A stretch of 31,613 nt of DNA from an uncultured Collinsella sp. (lineage in GTDB: Bacteria; Actinomycetota; Coriobacteriia; Coriobacteriales; Coriobacteriaceae): assembly GCA_958415525.1 (NCBI GenBank), contig CATYZE010000028.1:1-31613 (forward strand), in the 5' to 3' direction. The position numbers were made by a program, and so were the translations under genes. A model generated the notes under the pieces. That model was not told where the DNA came from and ran no database searches. It saw nothing but the letters and a program-made list of their open reading frames with translations. Positions 6,760 to 14,779 of the stretch are shown one piece after another (position 1 is the stretch's first letter; each line of letters opens with the position of its first letter).

Positions 6760-8055
6760 ATGCTCGCCTTTTTACAAACCAACACACCCATCGTGATCTT
6801 TAACCAGATTGTGGTTACGCTGCTCACGGTCTGCTTTCTGTACCAGGTGGTCTTCTTTGTCATTGGCGCTCTTCGTGGCGAGGTCGCGCCTCCCAAGGCC
6901 AAAAAACTCCACCGCTATGCCTTCTTCATTGCGGCGCATAACGAGGAGGCCGTGATCGCCAATCTCGTACGCTCTATCAAGGATCAGGACTATCCGTCCG
7001 AGCTCATCGAGGTCTTCGTGGTCGCCGATGCTTGCACCGACAACACGGCGCAGCTCGCGCGCGAGGCCGGTGCCATTGTTTACGAGCGCAATGACCTGGC
7101 CCGCAAGGGCAAGAGCTGGGTCATGGACTTTGGTTTCGATCGCATTCTCAACGAGTATCCCGACACGTTTGAGGGCTACTTTATCTTCGATGCCGACAAT
7201 GTTATCTCCCGCGATTACGTCTCCAAGATGAATGATGCCTTTGACCAGGGATTTCATGTTGTCACGAGCTATCGTAACTCCAAGAACTTCGGCAGTTCGT
7301 GGATTTCCTCTGCCAACGCCACCTGGTATTTGCGTGAGGCCCGCTTCCTCAACAACGCGCGTAATATCTGCAAGACGTCCTGCGCCGTCTCGGGCTCGGG
7401 CTACCTTATCTCCGCCAGTGTTATCGAGGGCATGCACGGCTGGCAGTTCCATACACTGACCGAGGACATCCAGTTCACCACGTTCTGCGCCATTCACGGC
7501 ATCCGCATCGGTTATGCGCCGGCGGAGTTCTTTGACGAGCAGCCGGTGACGTTTAAGGCGTCCTGGAAACAGCGCATGCGCTGGACCAAGGGCTTCTACC
7601 AGGTCTTTTTTACCTACGGCAAGCATCTGGTCAAGTCGACGTTCCGCTATCATCGCTTTGCCGCATATGACATGTTTATGACCATCGCTCCGGGCATGCT
7701 GCTGTCCCTGATCTCCATGCTCGCCAATGCGACGTTCCTGATCGTGGGTGGCCTTTCGCATGGTTTCTTGGCTACCGAGGTCGAGATGCAGGCTTGTGCC
7801 GCCTCGCTTATCATGACGTTCGTGATGATGTACCAGACCTTCTTTATCCTGGCGCTGCTCACGACCATCTTTGAGTACAAGCACATTCATTGCGCTCAAA
7901 AGTGGCGCCTGGTGACCAACCTGTTTACCTTCCCGATCTTTATGTTCAGCTATATCCCCATCACGGTTGCCGCGCTGTTCCTGAAGGTCGACTGGGTGCC
8001 CACGCAGCACGCCGTTAACGTTACCCTCGACGAGGTCATGCAGGGCGCCAAGTAA
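6760..8055 (+). CDS. Membrane-bound family 2 glycosyltransferase
   Basis: A 431-residue processive-type GT-A glycosyltransferase, likely using a UDP-sugar at the inner face of the membrane. It has an N-terminal span (about 11-37) and a cytosolic catalytic domain starting FFIAAHNEE. It shows the D, D, D, QxxRW set of cellulose, hyaluronan and N-acetylglucosamine polymerases: D90 (VVADACTDN), FDADN at 143-147, TED at 234-236 and QRMRW at 271-275. Three or four further spans fill about 300-420. No polysaccharide export, c-di-GMP (PilZ) or modification gene is adjacent, so the polymer or glycan is unknown. The start has GGGAG five bases upstream, and a strong terminator follows the stop. Confidence 0.85.
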   Translation: MLAFLQTNTPIVIFNQIVVTLLTVCFLYQVVFFVIGALRGEVAPPKAKKLHRYAFFIAAHNEEAVIANLVRSIKDQDYPSELIEVFVVADACTDNTAQLAREAGAIVYERNDLARKGKSWVMDFGFDRILNEYPDTFEGYFIFDADNVISRDYVSKMNDAFDQGFHVVTSYRNSKNFGSSWISSANATWYLREARFLNNARNICKTSCAVSGSGYLISASVIEGMHGWQFHTLTEDIQFTTFCAIHGIRIGYAPAEFFDEQPVTFKASWKQRMRWTKGFYQVFFTYGKHLVKSTFRYHRFAAYDMFMTIAPGMLLSLISMLANATFLIVGGLSHGFLATEVEMQACAASLIMTFVMMYQTFFILALLTTIFEYKHIHCAQKWRLVTNLFTFPIFMFSYIPITVAALFLKVDWVPTQHAVNVTLDEVMQGAK

Positions 8056-8065
8056 CCACGACCAG

Positions 8066-8104
8066 AACCACCGCAAAGGGGGTGCACCTTTGTGGTGGTT
8101 TTTG
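8066..8104 (+). terminator. Terminator after the glycosyltransferase gene
   Basis: AACCACCGCAAAGG at 8066-8079 pairs with CCTTTGTGGTGGTT at 8087-8100 (14 bp, one G-U), followed by TTTTTGCTTTT. Its right arm is nearly identical to that of the terminator at 425-464, so it belongs to the same dispersed hairpin family. Confidence 0.85.
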
Positions 8105-8134
8105 CTTTTGAGCAGCTGCTCATGGAGGTGCACG

Positions 8135-8557
8135 ATGTTCTACATCCCATTTTGGATCTGCGTCTTTGCCGGTGCGGTGGTTGATGCCCGTGAGCGGCGG
8201 TTTCCCAATGAGCTTGCTGGCGCGTGCGCCGTGGCGGCGTTTGCGGGCGTTTGGCTCGACCTCGGTTTGAACACAACGCTTGACCACGCAGGTCTTGCCG
8301 TCATCGTGTATCTTGCTCTCGTGCTGACTGAGTCCCTCTGGCGTCGTCTTCGCCAAACCCCGGGCATCGGCATGGGAGATGCTAAGGCACTTTTCGCGCT
8401 TTGCACGCTCGACCCTATGGGTGGCATCGTGGCATTTGCCGTCGCGCTCCTGGTCCTGGCCCTCTCCTGCCTCATCACAAAATCGCGCTCCCTGCCATTG
8501 CTCCCGTTTTTGGTGCCGATTTTTGCCATAATTGAGGTTGTGGGCTGCACTTTGTAA
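8135..8557 (+). CDS. Stand-alone A24-family prepilin peptidase-like protease
   Basis: A 140-residue polytopic membrane protein with the two aspartates of the type IV prepilin peptidase family: D17 in DARERRFPN and D82 in GIGMGDAKAL (the GxGDxK motif). It lacks the N-terminal cysteine and methyltransferase half of PilD, so it resembles the short TadV/CpaA or archaeal preflagellin-peptidase form. These cleave the leader of pilin-like substrates at the cytoplasmic membrane face. ATG at 8135 is chosen because GGAGG precedes it; upstream in-frame codons run into the previous terminator. No pilin or secretion ATPase gene is in the window, so the substrate must lie elsewhere. It probably shares a transcript with the next gene, 31 bases away. 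Confidence 0.8.
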   Translation: MFYIPFWICVFAGAVVDARERRFPNELAGACAVAAFAGVWLDLGLNTTLDHAGLAVIVYLALVLTESLWRRLRQTPGIGMGDAKALFALCTLDPMGGIVAFAVALLVLALSCLITKSRSLPLLPFLVPIFAIIEVVGCTL

Positions 8558-8588
8558 CCGATTGCGCATCCTTCTTAAGGAGCATGCC

Positions 8589-9836
8589 ATGGCAACTAAT
8601 CAAGAAACGGCCGTCATTAAGGCGCGCATGGACCGTATTCCCTCGGCGTTGTCGCCCGAACTTTTCGAGCGCATTGCCACCGATCGTGCCTCGGGCTATG
8701 TTAACCCGTATCGTTGCAACGACGATCAGGTCATTCGTCGTATTGATCGCGCCTCCGACAAAGGCACGCTTATGCGTCCGGCGTTTATGCGCGATACCGA
8801 AAAGATACTTCATCTTCCGGCGTACACCCGTTATGCAGGCAAAACGCAGGTCTTTAGCTTCCGTAGCAATGACGATCTGTCACGCCGCGGTTTGCATGTG
8901 CAGCTCGTCTCCCGCATTGCGCGCGATATCGGTCGCGCCCTGGGGCTCAATTGCGATCTGATCGAGGCGATTGGCCTGGGTCACGACTTGGGACACACGC
9001 CTTTCGGCCATGCCGGCGAGCGCTTCCTCAACGATATCTATCATGAGCGTACGGGGCGTTATTTTTTCCATAACGTGCAGTCGGTCCGCGTGCTCGACGC
9101 GCTGTACGGCCGCAACGTGTCACTCCAGACGCTCGACGGCGTGCTATGCCATAACGGCGAGTACGAGCAGCGCGTGTTTGAATTGTCGGATATGGGCTCC
9201 TTTGACCAGTTCGATCAGGCGGTCGAGGACTGCATCGCCACGGGCTATGGCGCCATTGGGCACCTGCGTCCCATGACGCTCGAGGGCTGCGTCGTTCGCA
9301 TCTCGGATATTCTTGCCTACGTCGGTCGTGACCGTCAGGATGCGATCGCGGCGGGTCTGCTTTCGCCCGACGCTTTTGACGATGGTCGGGGCGGTGCCTA
9401 TAACAGCTGGATCCTCACGCACGCTTCCATCGATATCGTTGAGCATAGCTATGGTAAGCCACGCATCGAGATGAGCGAGGACCTGTTTGAGGAAATCCGC
9501 CGAGCTAAGCGCGAGAATTACGAGAAGATCTATAGCAAGGGCGGTATCGAAGGCGACTCCGAAGCGGAGCTGCGCGAGGCTTTCGAAAAGCTCTACGATC
9601 GTTGCCTGCAGGATATAAACGAAGGCGACGAGTCTTCGTATATCTTTAAGCACCACATTTCTCGCATTGAGCAGCAGCTTTCCTACTACGATCGCACCTA
9701 TGCCTGGCAGGACGATAAAGAACAGACCGTAGTGGATTACATTTCGAGCATGACGGACGGTTATTTCTGCGAGCTGACGAGCAAGCTTTTCCCTGGTCTG
9801 AAGTTTCCGCACCGTACTTATATTAACGAACGGTAG
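8589..9836 (+). CDS. dgt: HD-domain deoxynucleoside triphosphohydrolase (Dgt-like)
   Basis: A 415-residue cytosolic enzyme of the dGTPase/SAMHD1-like family, which splits dNTPs into deoxynucleoside and triphosphate. The metal-binding set is visible: H103 in SRRGLHVQLV and the HD pair at 132-133 in LGHDLGHTPFGH. The distal Asp is probably in RISDILAYVGRD. An early TRYAGKTQVF matches the conserved R-x-L/K-x-x-TQVF segment of the family. In actinobacteria this gene often sits near DNA replication genes; here rarA follows after 60 bases. AAGGAG lies seven bases before the ATG. The substrate may be dGTP or several dNTPs, so the dgt name is provisional. Confidence 0.87.
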   Translation: MATNQETAVIKARMDRIPSALSPELFERIATDRASGYVNPYRCNDDQVIRRIDRASDKGTLMRPAFMRDTEKILHLPAYTRYAGKTQVFSFRSNDDLSRRGLHVQLVSRIARDIGRALGLNCDLIEAIGLGHDLGHTPFGHAGERFLNDIYHERTGRYFFHNVQSVRVLDALYGRNVSLQTLDGVLCHNGEYEQRVFELSDMGSFDQFDQAVEDCIATGYGAIGHLRPMTLEGCVVRISDILAYVGRDRQDAIAAGLLSPDAFDDGRGGAYNSWILTHASIDIVEHSYGKPRIEMSEDLFEEIRRAKRENYEKIYSKGGIEGDSEAELREAFEKLYDRCLQDINEGDESSYIFKHHISRIEQQLSYYDRTYAWQDDKEQTVVDYISSMTDGYFCELTSKLFPGLKFPHRTYINER

Positions 9837-9896
9837 TTCGTATCTATTCGGTATACTGTTGGTGAACAAAGATTTTGATGGATGTACAGGATGGCT

Positions 9897-11246
9897 ATGG
9901 ACGACCTTTTTTCTGCCTCGACGCGCGAGCGTTCCTTTAAAAATGCGCCGCTCGCGGTGCGCATGCGTCCCAATTCGCTCGACGAGTACGTAGGCCAGCA
10001 AAAGGCTGTGGGCAAGGGTTCGTGGTTGCGTGCGGCGATTGAGCATGATGTGCTGTCGAGCGTGATTCTGTATGGGCCTGCCGGTACGGGCAAGACGACG
10101 CTGGCGCATATCATCGCCAACCATACCAAGAGCGAGTTTGTCGAGGTCAGCGCCGTCACGGGTACCGTGAAGGACCTGCGTCGCGTGATCGACGAGGCAA
10201 AGACGCGCCTGAATACGTACGACCGCCGCACCATTCTTTTCATCGACGAGATTCACCGCTTCTCCAAGTCGCAGCAGGATGCCCTGCTGCATGCGGTTGA
10301 GAACCGTACCGTCATTATGATTGGTGCCACGACGGAGAACCCGTACTTCGAGGTCAACTCGGCGTTGCTCTCGCGCGGTCGCGTGGTGGAGCTTGAGCAC
10401 CTCAAGGACGAGGATATCGCCACACTTATCGAGCGTGCGCTCGAGTCGACGCAGGGCCTGAACGGCAAGTTCTCGGCCGATGAGGATACGGTTAAGACCA
10501 TCTGCACGCTGGCTGCGGGCGACGCTCGCTCGGCGCTCACGACGCTCGAGCTTGCGAGCGAGATTGCCGTCACGCGTCCCGATACCGAGGGGACGCCAGC
10601 GCCGGCGGCGGGGGAGCGCTACCCCATTACCGCGGATGACGTAAAGATTGCCAACCCGCGTCGTGGCTTTTCGTATGACAAAAACGGTGACATGCACTAC
10701 GACATCATCAGTGCGTTCATCAAGTCTATGCGCGGCAGCGACCCCGATGCCACGATTTATTGGCTCGCGCGCATGATCGATGCAGGAGAGGATCCCAAGT
10801 TTATCGCTCGCCGCATTATGATTCAGGCCTCGGAGGACGTCGGCAACGCCGACCCGCAGGCACTTTTGGTGGCGCATGCCGCGTTTAAGTCTGCCGAGGT
10901 CATTGGGTTTCCCGAGTGCCGCATTAACCTGGCTCAGGCTGCGCTCTATGTGTGCTTGGCACCTAAATCCAATGCGTGCGAGGCCTCGATCGATGCGGCG
11001 TTGGCCGATATCCATTCAAGTGGGCTCCGCGAGGTGCCGAGCTATCTGCGCGATCGTCATCGCCCGGGCAGCGACGAATACGGTGTGTATAAGTATCCGC
11101 ATGATTATCCCGAAGGCTGGGTCGATCAGCGCTATTTGCCCGAGGGGCTGGAGCGCGGTGCGTTTTGGCAGCCTGCCGGCCGCGGCTGGGAAGAGTGGCG
11201 CGTAGAGCAAAGCGAGCGTGACCGTAGCGGCAATGCGCCCAAGTAG
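9897..11246 (+). CDS. rarA: Replication-associated recombination protein A (AAA+ ATPase)
   Basis: A RarA/MgsA/WRNIP1-type clamp-loader-like AAA+ ATPase that acts at stalled replication forks. The protein is 449 residues from this start. Walker A is GPAGTGKT (60-67), Walker B is FIDEIHRF, and sensor 1 is ATTENPYFEV. The MgsA C-terminal tetramerisation region follows, with the conserved YDIISAFIKSMRGSDPDA, ASEDVGNADP and LPEGLERG-x-F-W-x-P segments. The start is uncertain: ATGs at 9882, 9891 and 9897 are in frame. 9897 is preferred since AGGA sits five bases before it and family members begin MDDLF-like. A TATACT -10-like hexamer at 9852-9857 lacks a clear -35. Confidence 0.95.
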   Translation: MDDLFSASTRERSFKNAPLAVRMRPNSLDEYVGQQKAVGKGSWLRAAIEHDVLSSVILYGPAGTGKTTLAHIIANHTKSEFVEVSAVTGTVKDLRRVIDEAKTRLNTYDRRTILFIDEIHRFSKSQQDALLHAVENRTVIMIGATTENPYFEVNSALLSRGRVVELEHLKDEDIATLIERALESTQGLNGKFSADEDTVKTICTLAAGDARSALTTLELASEIAVTRPDTEGTPAPAAGERYPITADDVKIANPRRGFSYDKNGDMHYDIISAFIKSMRGSDPDATIYWLARMIDAGEDPKFIARRIMIQASEDVGNADPQALLVAHAAFKSAEVIGFPECRINLAQAALYVCLAPKSNACEASIDAALADIHSSGLREVPSYLRDRHRPGSDEYGVYKYPHDYPEGWVDQRYLPEGLERGAFWQPAGRGWEEWRVEQSERDRSGNAPK

Positions 11247-11275
11247 GTCGTTGGCACCTCGCGCATTCCCTTTGG

Positions 11276-11300
11276 GTATCTTTCCCCTTCTTTGGGGTAA
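11276..11300 (+). promoter_or_regulatory. Possible SigB-type promoter before the DUF948-rsbW-sigma operon
   Basis: GTATCT (11276-11281), a 13-base spacer and GGGTAA (11295-11300) resemble the GTTT(AA)-N12-15-GGGTAW consensus of SigB-class sigma factors. The -10 part fits well but the -35 part is weak. No good housekeeping promoter is visible in 11247-11341. If real, the sigma factor would activate its own operon. A CCCC-ttcttt-GGGG stem overlaps the site. Confidence 0.25.
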
Positions 11301-11341
11301 CATGAAAAACGTCTGTATTTCGATTCCTTCGGGAGGCTTGT

Positions 11342-11935
11342 ATGAGTCCCATTCAAATCGCCCTGCTGCTGCTCGCCGTCGCCGGTGTGTGGGCTGTTAT
11401 CGAGCTCGCGCTCACGCTGCGCAAGACCCGCACCGTCGTTGATTCGCTCGACAAGACGGTGAGTGACCTTAACAACACGATCGCCGAGGCTCAGCCCGTG
11501 GTGGCAAAGCTCGATGGCGCTGTCGATGAGCTCACCCCCGCGCTGGCGCAGGTTGAGCCGCTCCTCAAGTCGAGCAAGACCGCCGTCGACGCCCTTACCT
11601 CTAATCTCGTAGAGGTCGAAGCCGTGGTTCGCGACATTTCCGAGGTTACGGGCAGTATGGCTGAGGCCAGCAATGCTGTGTCGAGCGTGACCGACTCTGC
11701 GGCCGGTGCCGTTCAGAAGCTCTTTAACAAGGTGAAGGCTCCTGCGGCCGACGCCGAGCGCAAGCTTTCCGCTGCCGCCGAAGAAGCCGAGCAGCCGACC
11801 GAGCGCGTCCTGATTGGCGAAGCCGGGGACGAGGTCGCCGCGGGTGACGATGGTGCACAAAAGCCTGCCGCTAAAGCAGCCCAGTATTACACTTACACGC
11901 CCGCCGAGACCTCTGAGGAGTCCTGCGATGAGTAG
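11342..11935 (+). CDS. DUF948 membrane-anchored protein (YtxG-like)
   Basis: A 197-residue protein with one N-terminal membrane span (about 4-24, preceded by only a few residues). A long amphipathic, heptad-like helical region follows (about 28-135), rich in VVxxLDxxVxxLxxxL patterns, and then an Ala/Glu-rich disordered tail. This is the DUF948 family, whose Bacillus member YtxG is a SigB-regulated general stress protein of unknown mechanism. GGGAGG lies seven bases before the ATG. It is the first gene of a compact operon: its last eight bases overlap the RsbW-like gene, which strengthens a stress-response link. No enzymatic motif is seen; a role in envelope tethering is only a guess. Confidence 0.8.
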   Translation: MSPIQIALLLLAVAGVWAVIELALTLRKTRTVVDSLDKTVSDLNNTIAEAQPVVAKLDGAVDELTPALAQVEPLLKSSKTAVDALTSNLVEVEAVVRDISEVTGSMAEASNAVSSVTDSAAGAVQKLFNKVKAPAADAERKLSAAAEEAEQPTERVLIGEAGDEVAAGDDGAQKPAAKAAQYYTYTPAETSEESCDE

Positions 11936-12305
11936 CGAAGCAACCTGCCCTATCACGCTGACCGTTGCCGGTGACCCGCGTCTCGCTCGCCTTGTGCGCA
12001 TGACGGCAGCCAACGTTGGTGCCCTGTGCTCTATGTCTGTCGATCGCATTGAGGACATCCGCATGGCTGCCGAGGAGGCTTTCATTTTTGGTTGCACCGC
12101 GGTCGACTGCGACGACATCACCATCAAATTCGATGTCGATGAGACCCACGTTGGCATGACTATTACCTTTGGCGATCAGGCTACGGTCGATGAAGACGAC
12201 CAGGCTGCGGTGTATGCCGAGCTCATCCTTGCGAGCGTTTGCGACTCCTACGAAAAGACTGCGGCGCCCCTGACGCTTTCCCTCGACCTCAAGGCGGATA
12301 TTTAA
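11928..12305 (+). CDS. RsbW-like anti-sigma factor with degenerate kinase motifs
   Basis: A 125-residue GHKL-fold protein aligned by eye with Bacillus RsbW, the kinase that binds SigB and phosphorylates RsbV. Similarity is clear around DRIEDIRMAAEEAF (39-52), equivalent to EIEDLKIAVSEAC of RsbW, and in the flanking strands. However, the N-box Asn and His (NAVQHAY in RsbW) are replaced by IFGCTAVD, with F54 at the Asn position. The G1 Asp (ADEG) becomes TFGDQ, and no GLGL-type G2 box exists. It is about 35 residues shorter than RsbW. I infer a sigma-binding protein that probably cannot bind ATP normally. It is preceded by GAGGAG, overlaps the previous gene by eight bases and ends one base before the sigma gene. 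No RsbV homologue is in the window. Confidence 0.75.
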   Translation: MSSEATCPITLTVAGDPRLARLVRMTAANVGALCSMSVDRIEDIRMAAEEAFIFGCTAVDCDDITIKFDVDETHVGMTITFGDQATVDEDDQAAVYAELILASVCDSYEKTAAPLTLSLDLKADI

Positions 12306-12306
12306 T

Positions 12307-13098
12307 ATGACCGAACGTTCCCGTAGCGGCAAGACCGCTTGGGACAAGGAGAAAACCCGCGAGCTGTTTCGTCGCTACAAGGAGACCGGTGATCCGGACG
12401 CCCGCGAGCAGCTCGTCATGTCCCATATGAACCTGGTAAGGTTTCTTGCCAACAAATTTAAGAATCGCGGCGAGCCGCTCGACGACCTCATGCAGGTCGG
12501 CTATCTGGGTTTGCTCAAGGCTATCGACCGTTTTGACCCCGAGCGCGGACTCGAGTTCACGACGTTTGCGACACCCACTATCTTGGGCGAGATCAAACGC
12601 CATTTCCGCGACAAGGGCTGGAGCGTGCGCGTACCGCGTCGCCTGCAGGAGCTTTCTGCCAAGGTCAACCAGGCTACCGACAAGCTCACCAACGAGCTAC
12701 AGCGTTCGCCCAAGGTTGAGGAAATCGCCGATTACCTGGGCGTGACCGTCGATGAGGTCCTCGAGGCTATGGAATCGTCTTCGGCCTATACCTCGGTGCC
12801 CATCGAGGCTCCTGGTGCGTCTGATTCCGACGATGCCCCCTCGATTCTCGATCGCTACGCCGACGACGACAATGAGCTCGACTTTACCGATGACCGCTTG
12901 GTGATCGAGGAAGCCATCCGTGATTTCTCGCCGCGCGAGCGCGAGGTTATCGAGCTGCGCTTTGTAAAGGGCATGACCCAGATCGAGATCGCCAAGAAGC
13001 TGGGTATATCGCAGGTCCAGGTTTCGCGCCTGCTGCGCCGCACGCTTAAGAAGATTCAGGACAAGATCGACCCCGACGGAGTGATGATTCGTTCATGA
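12307..13098 (+). CDS. SigB/SigF-type RNA polymerase sigma factor
   Basis: A 263-residue group 3 sigma-70 factor without region 1. Region 2 spans about 36-106 (DLMQVGYLGLLKAIDRFDP, then TFATPTILGEIKRHFRDKG), region 3 about 110-190, and region 4 about 205-255. The region 4 helix-turn-helix is MTQIEIAKKLGISQVQVSR (223-241). The combination is that of SigB, SigF and SigG of Bacillus and of the stress/sporulation sigma factors of actinobacteria. It directs RNA polymerase to promoters of the GTTT/GGGTA class, probably for stress genes. The RsbW-like gene immediately upstream is the expected antagonist. AAGGCGG lies about nine bases before the ATG. Its stop overlaps the next start by four bases (ATGA). 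Confidence 0.92.
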   Translation: MTERSRSGKTAWDKEKTRELFRRYKETGDPDAREQLVMSHMNLVRFLANKFKNRGEPLDDLMQVGYLGLLKAIDRFDPERGLEFTTFATPTILGEIKRHFRDKGWSVRVPRRLQELSAKVNQATDKLTNELQRSPKVEEIADYLGVTVDEVLEAMESSSAYTSVPIEAPGASDSDDAPSILDRYADDDNELDFTDDRLVIEEAIRDFSPREREVIELRFVKGMTQIEIAKKLGISQVQVSRLLRRTLKKIQDKIDPDGVMIRS

Positions 13099-14507
13099 GT
13101 GAACACCCCCAACAAACCGATCGCGTGCTGCGCGACACCCGCATTCTGACGCTGCGCATTTGGGCTGTTGTCGGCTGCATTGTCATCGCCGCTGTCATCT
13201 TTAACCTTATGGGCATCCTGGCACCGGTTATCGAGTTTCTTGCCGTCGGCTCCATCATTGCTTTTGTGATGTCCCCGATCACCAACTGGCTCGAGCACCA
13301 TGGCGTGAATCGCGGCATCGGTTCGCTTATCGCGCTTATTGTTGTCGTTGCCGTGCTCGTCGGCGTCGTTTGCATCTTGTCGCCGATTCTTTTTGGTCAG
13401 ATCATGGAAGTCCTGAGCCGCCTGCCCGAGCAGCTTCGTGTTGCGGGCGGCGATCTCAATGAGATGATCTCGCATGCCAAGACGCTCAACAACACGCCGC
13501 TCAAGGAGTATTTGGACGATAATCTTTCGTCGCTTGTCACCGTGGCATCGAAGTACGTGTCTCAGATCGCTGCCGAGCTTGGCCGCGGTGTGTTCCCGCT
13601 CATCACCAATACGGCCTCGCAGCTGTTCGTGATCTTCCTGGGTCTGGTGCTCGCGTACTGGATGGCCTGCGACTACCCTCGCATGCACCACGAGATTTGC
13701 ACCATCATCGGTCAGGAGAAGGAGACCTCGTACCGCTTTATGGTCGCCATCCTTTCTCGCTCTGTCGGCGGCTACATGCGCGGTATGGTCGTGACGTCCA
13801 TCTGCGGTGGTTTCCTTGCCTTTATCGGTTTTATGATCATCGGCCATCCGTATGCGGCGCTCATGGCTATCTTTACCGGCATCATGCATTTGGTTCCTGT
13901 CGTCGGTCCATGGGTGAGCGCAGCAATCGCCACAGTGCTTGGTTTCATGTTCAGCCCCATGTTGGCGTTATGGACGCTCATCGTGACGATGGTCGCGCAA
14001 AACGTCACCGATAACGTGATTTCGCCTAAGGTCATGCAGAGCTCGGTGCAGGTGCATCCCATCATGAGCCTCACGGCGCTCGTTATTGGCTCGGCGCTCA
14101 TGGGCCCCATCGGCATGATTATTGCCATCCCGCTTTGTGCGGCCCTCAAGGGCATCTTCGTGTACTACTTCGAGAATGAGACCGGCCGTCAGCTTGTGGC
14201 CTATGACGGCGCCGTGTTTAAGGGCACACCGTACCGCGATGCCGATGGCAACCCGGTCGCTGCCTACGACGCGCTCGGCGACGACACCTTCATCTACGAG
14301 TCCGAGCTCATCGGTAATGAGACCGCGCCCGAGGCTAAAGCTATGCCCAAGCCCGAGCTCGATAATCCTTGGATCAAGCTTTCGGACCTGCAGCCCGATG
14401 CGACGGGTTTCTTCAAAAACCCCTTCGCCAAAGACGATGATTCCAATTCGGACGACGATACCAAAACAGGTATCGACGGCTCCATGGACGATTCGGATTC
14501 TAAATAG
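13095..14507 (+). CDS. AI-2E family transporter (UPF0118)
   Basis: A 470-residue polytopic membrane protein with about eight spans in two blocks (roughly 20-100 and 165-360) separated by a helical cytosolic/periplasmic segment. Characteristic stretches include LVPVVGPWVSA and PIGMIIAIPL. Members include TqsA, linked to autoinducer-2 export, and putative Na+/H+ antiporters, so the substrate is not predictable. A C-terminal extension of about 110 residues is unusual and ends in a very acidic Asp/Ser-rich run. The four-base overlap with the sigma gene means the transporter is made together with it, suggesting a stress-related role. No plus-strand terminator follows until 14846. Confidence 0.88.
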   Translation: MSEHPQQTDRVLRDTRILTLRIWAVVGCIVIAAVIFNLMGILAPVIEFLAVGSIIAFVMSPITNWLEHHGVNRGIGSLIALIVVVAVLVGVVCILSPILFGQIMEVLSRLPEQLRVAGGDLNEMISHAKTLNNTPLKEYLDDNLSSLVTVASKYVSQIAAELGRGVFPLITNTASQLFVIFLGLVLAYWMACDYPRMHHEICTIIGQEKETSYRFMVAILSRSVGGYMRGMVVTSICGGFLAFIGFMIIGHPYAALMAIFTGIMHLVPVVGPWVSAAIATVLGFMFSPMLALWTLIVTMVAQNVTDNVISPKVMQSSVQVHPIMSLTALVIGSALMGPIGMIIAIPLCAALKGIFVYYFENETGRQLVAYDGAVFKGTPYRDADGNPVAAYDALGDDTFIYESELIGNETAPEAKAMPKPELDNPWIKLSDLQPDATGFFKNPFAKDDDSNSDDDTKTGIDGSMDDSDSK

Positions 14508-14513
14508 GCCCTA

Positions 14514-14753
14514 TTAACGTTTCTTGAAGTTGTAAATGACAATAAACACGAGCAAAGCGATTGATAAGGGGCCGGCTACATAGAAAAAGAGAACGTCAAT
14601 TGCGCGTAGAGTGTAATAAGCCTTATCGCCGGACATTACTGCATACAATACGTAGCCAAATGCTGGTTGGTTTGCGTACCAGCAGGAGAAGGCCAAGAGC
14701 GCTAAAAGTGCTAGTACCAGAAGTGCATTCAGGACAAATCGTTTACTTTTCAT
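14514..14753 (-). CDS. Small two-span membrane protein of unknown function
   Basis: A 79-residue protein that I do not recognise. The sequence shows a positively charged start (MKSKRF), a hydrophobic span at about 8-26, a polar loop with YAVMSGDKAYYTLR, a second span at about 50-74 and a KKR end, so both termini are probably cytoplasmic. An AAGGAG site lies six bases before the ATG and a good promoter is just upstream, so it is very likely expressed. The gene is visibly AT-richer than its neighbours. It converges on the AI-2E gene: the two stop codons are six bases apart, within a small AATAGG-c-CCTATT palindrome. It could be a recent arrival. Confidence 0.7.
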   Translation of the reverse strand: MKSKRFVLNALLVLALLALLAFSCWYANQPAFGYVLYAVMSGDKAYYTLRAIDVLFFYVAGPLSIALLVFIVIYNFKKR

Positions 14754-14779
14754 CGATCGCTCCTTCCGGGTGACTCTTA

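Noticed and set aside
9144..11015. Long minus-strand frame across the dGTPase and rarA genes
   Set aside because: It spans two well-supported plus-strand genes and shows no recognisable domain.
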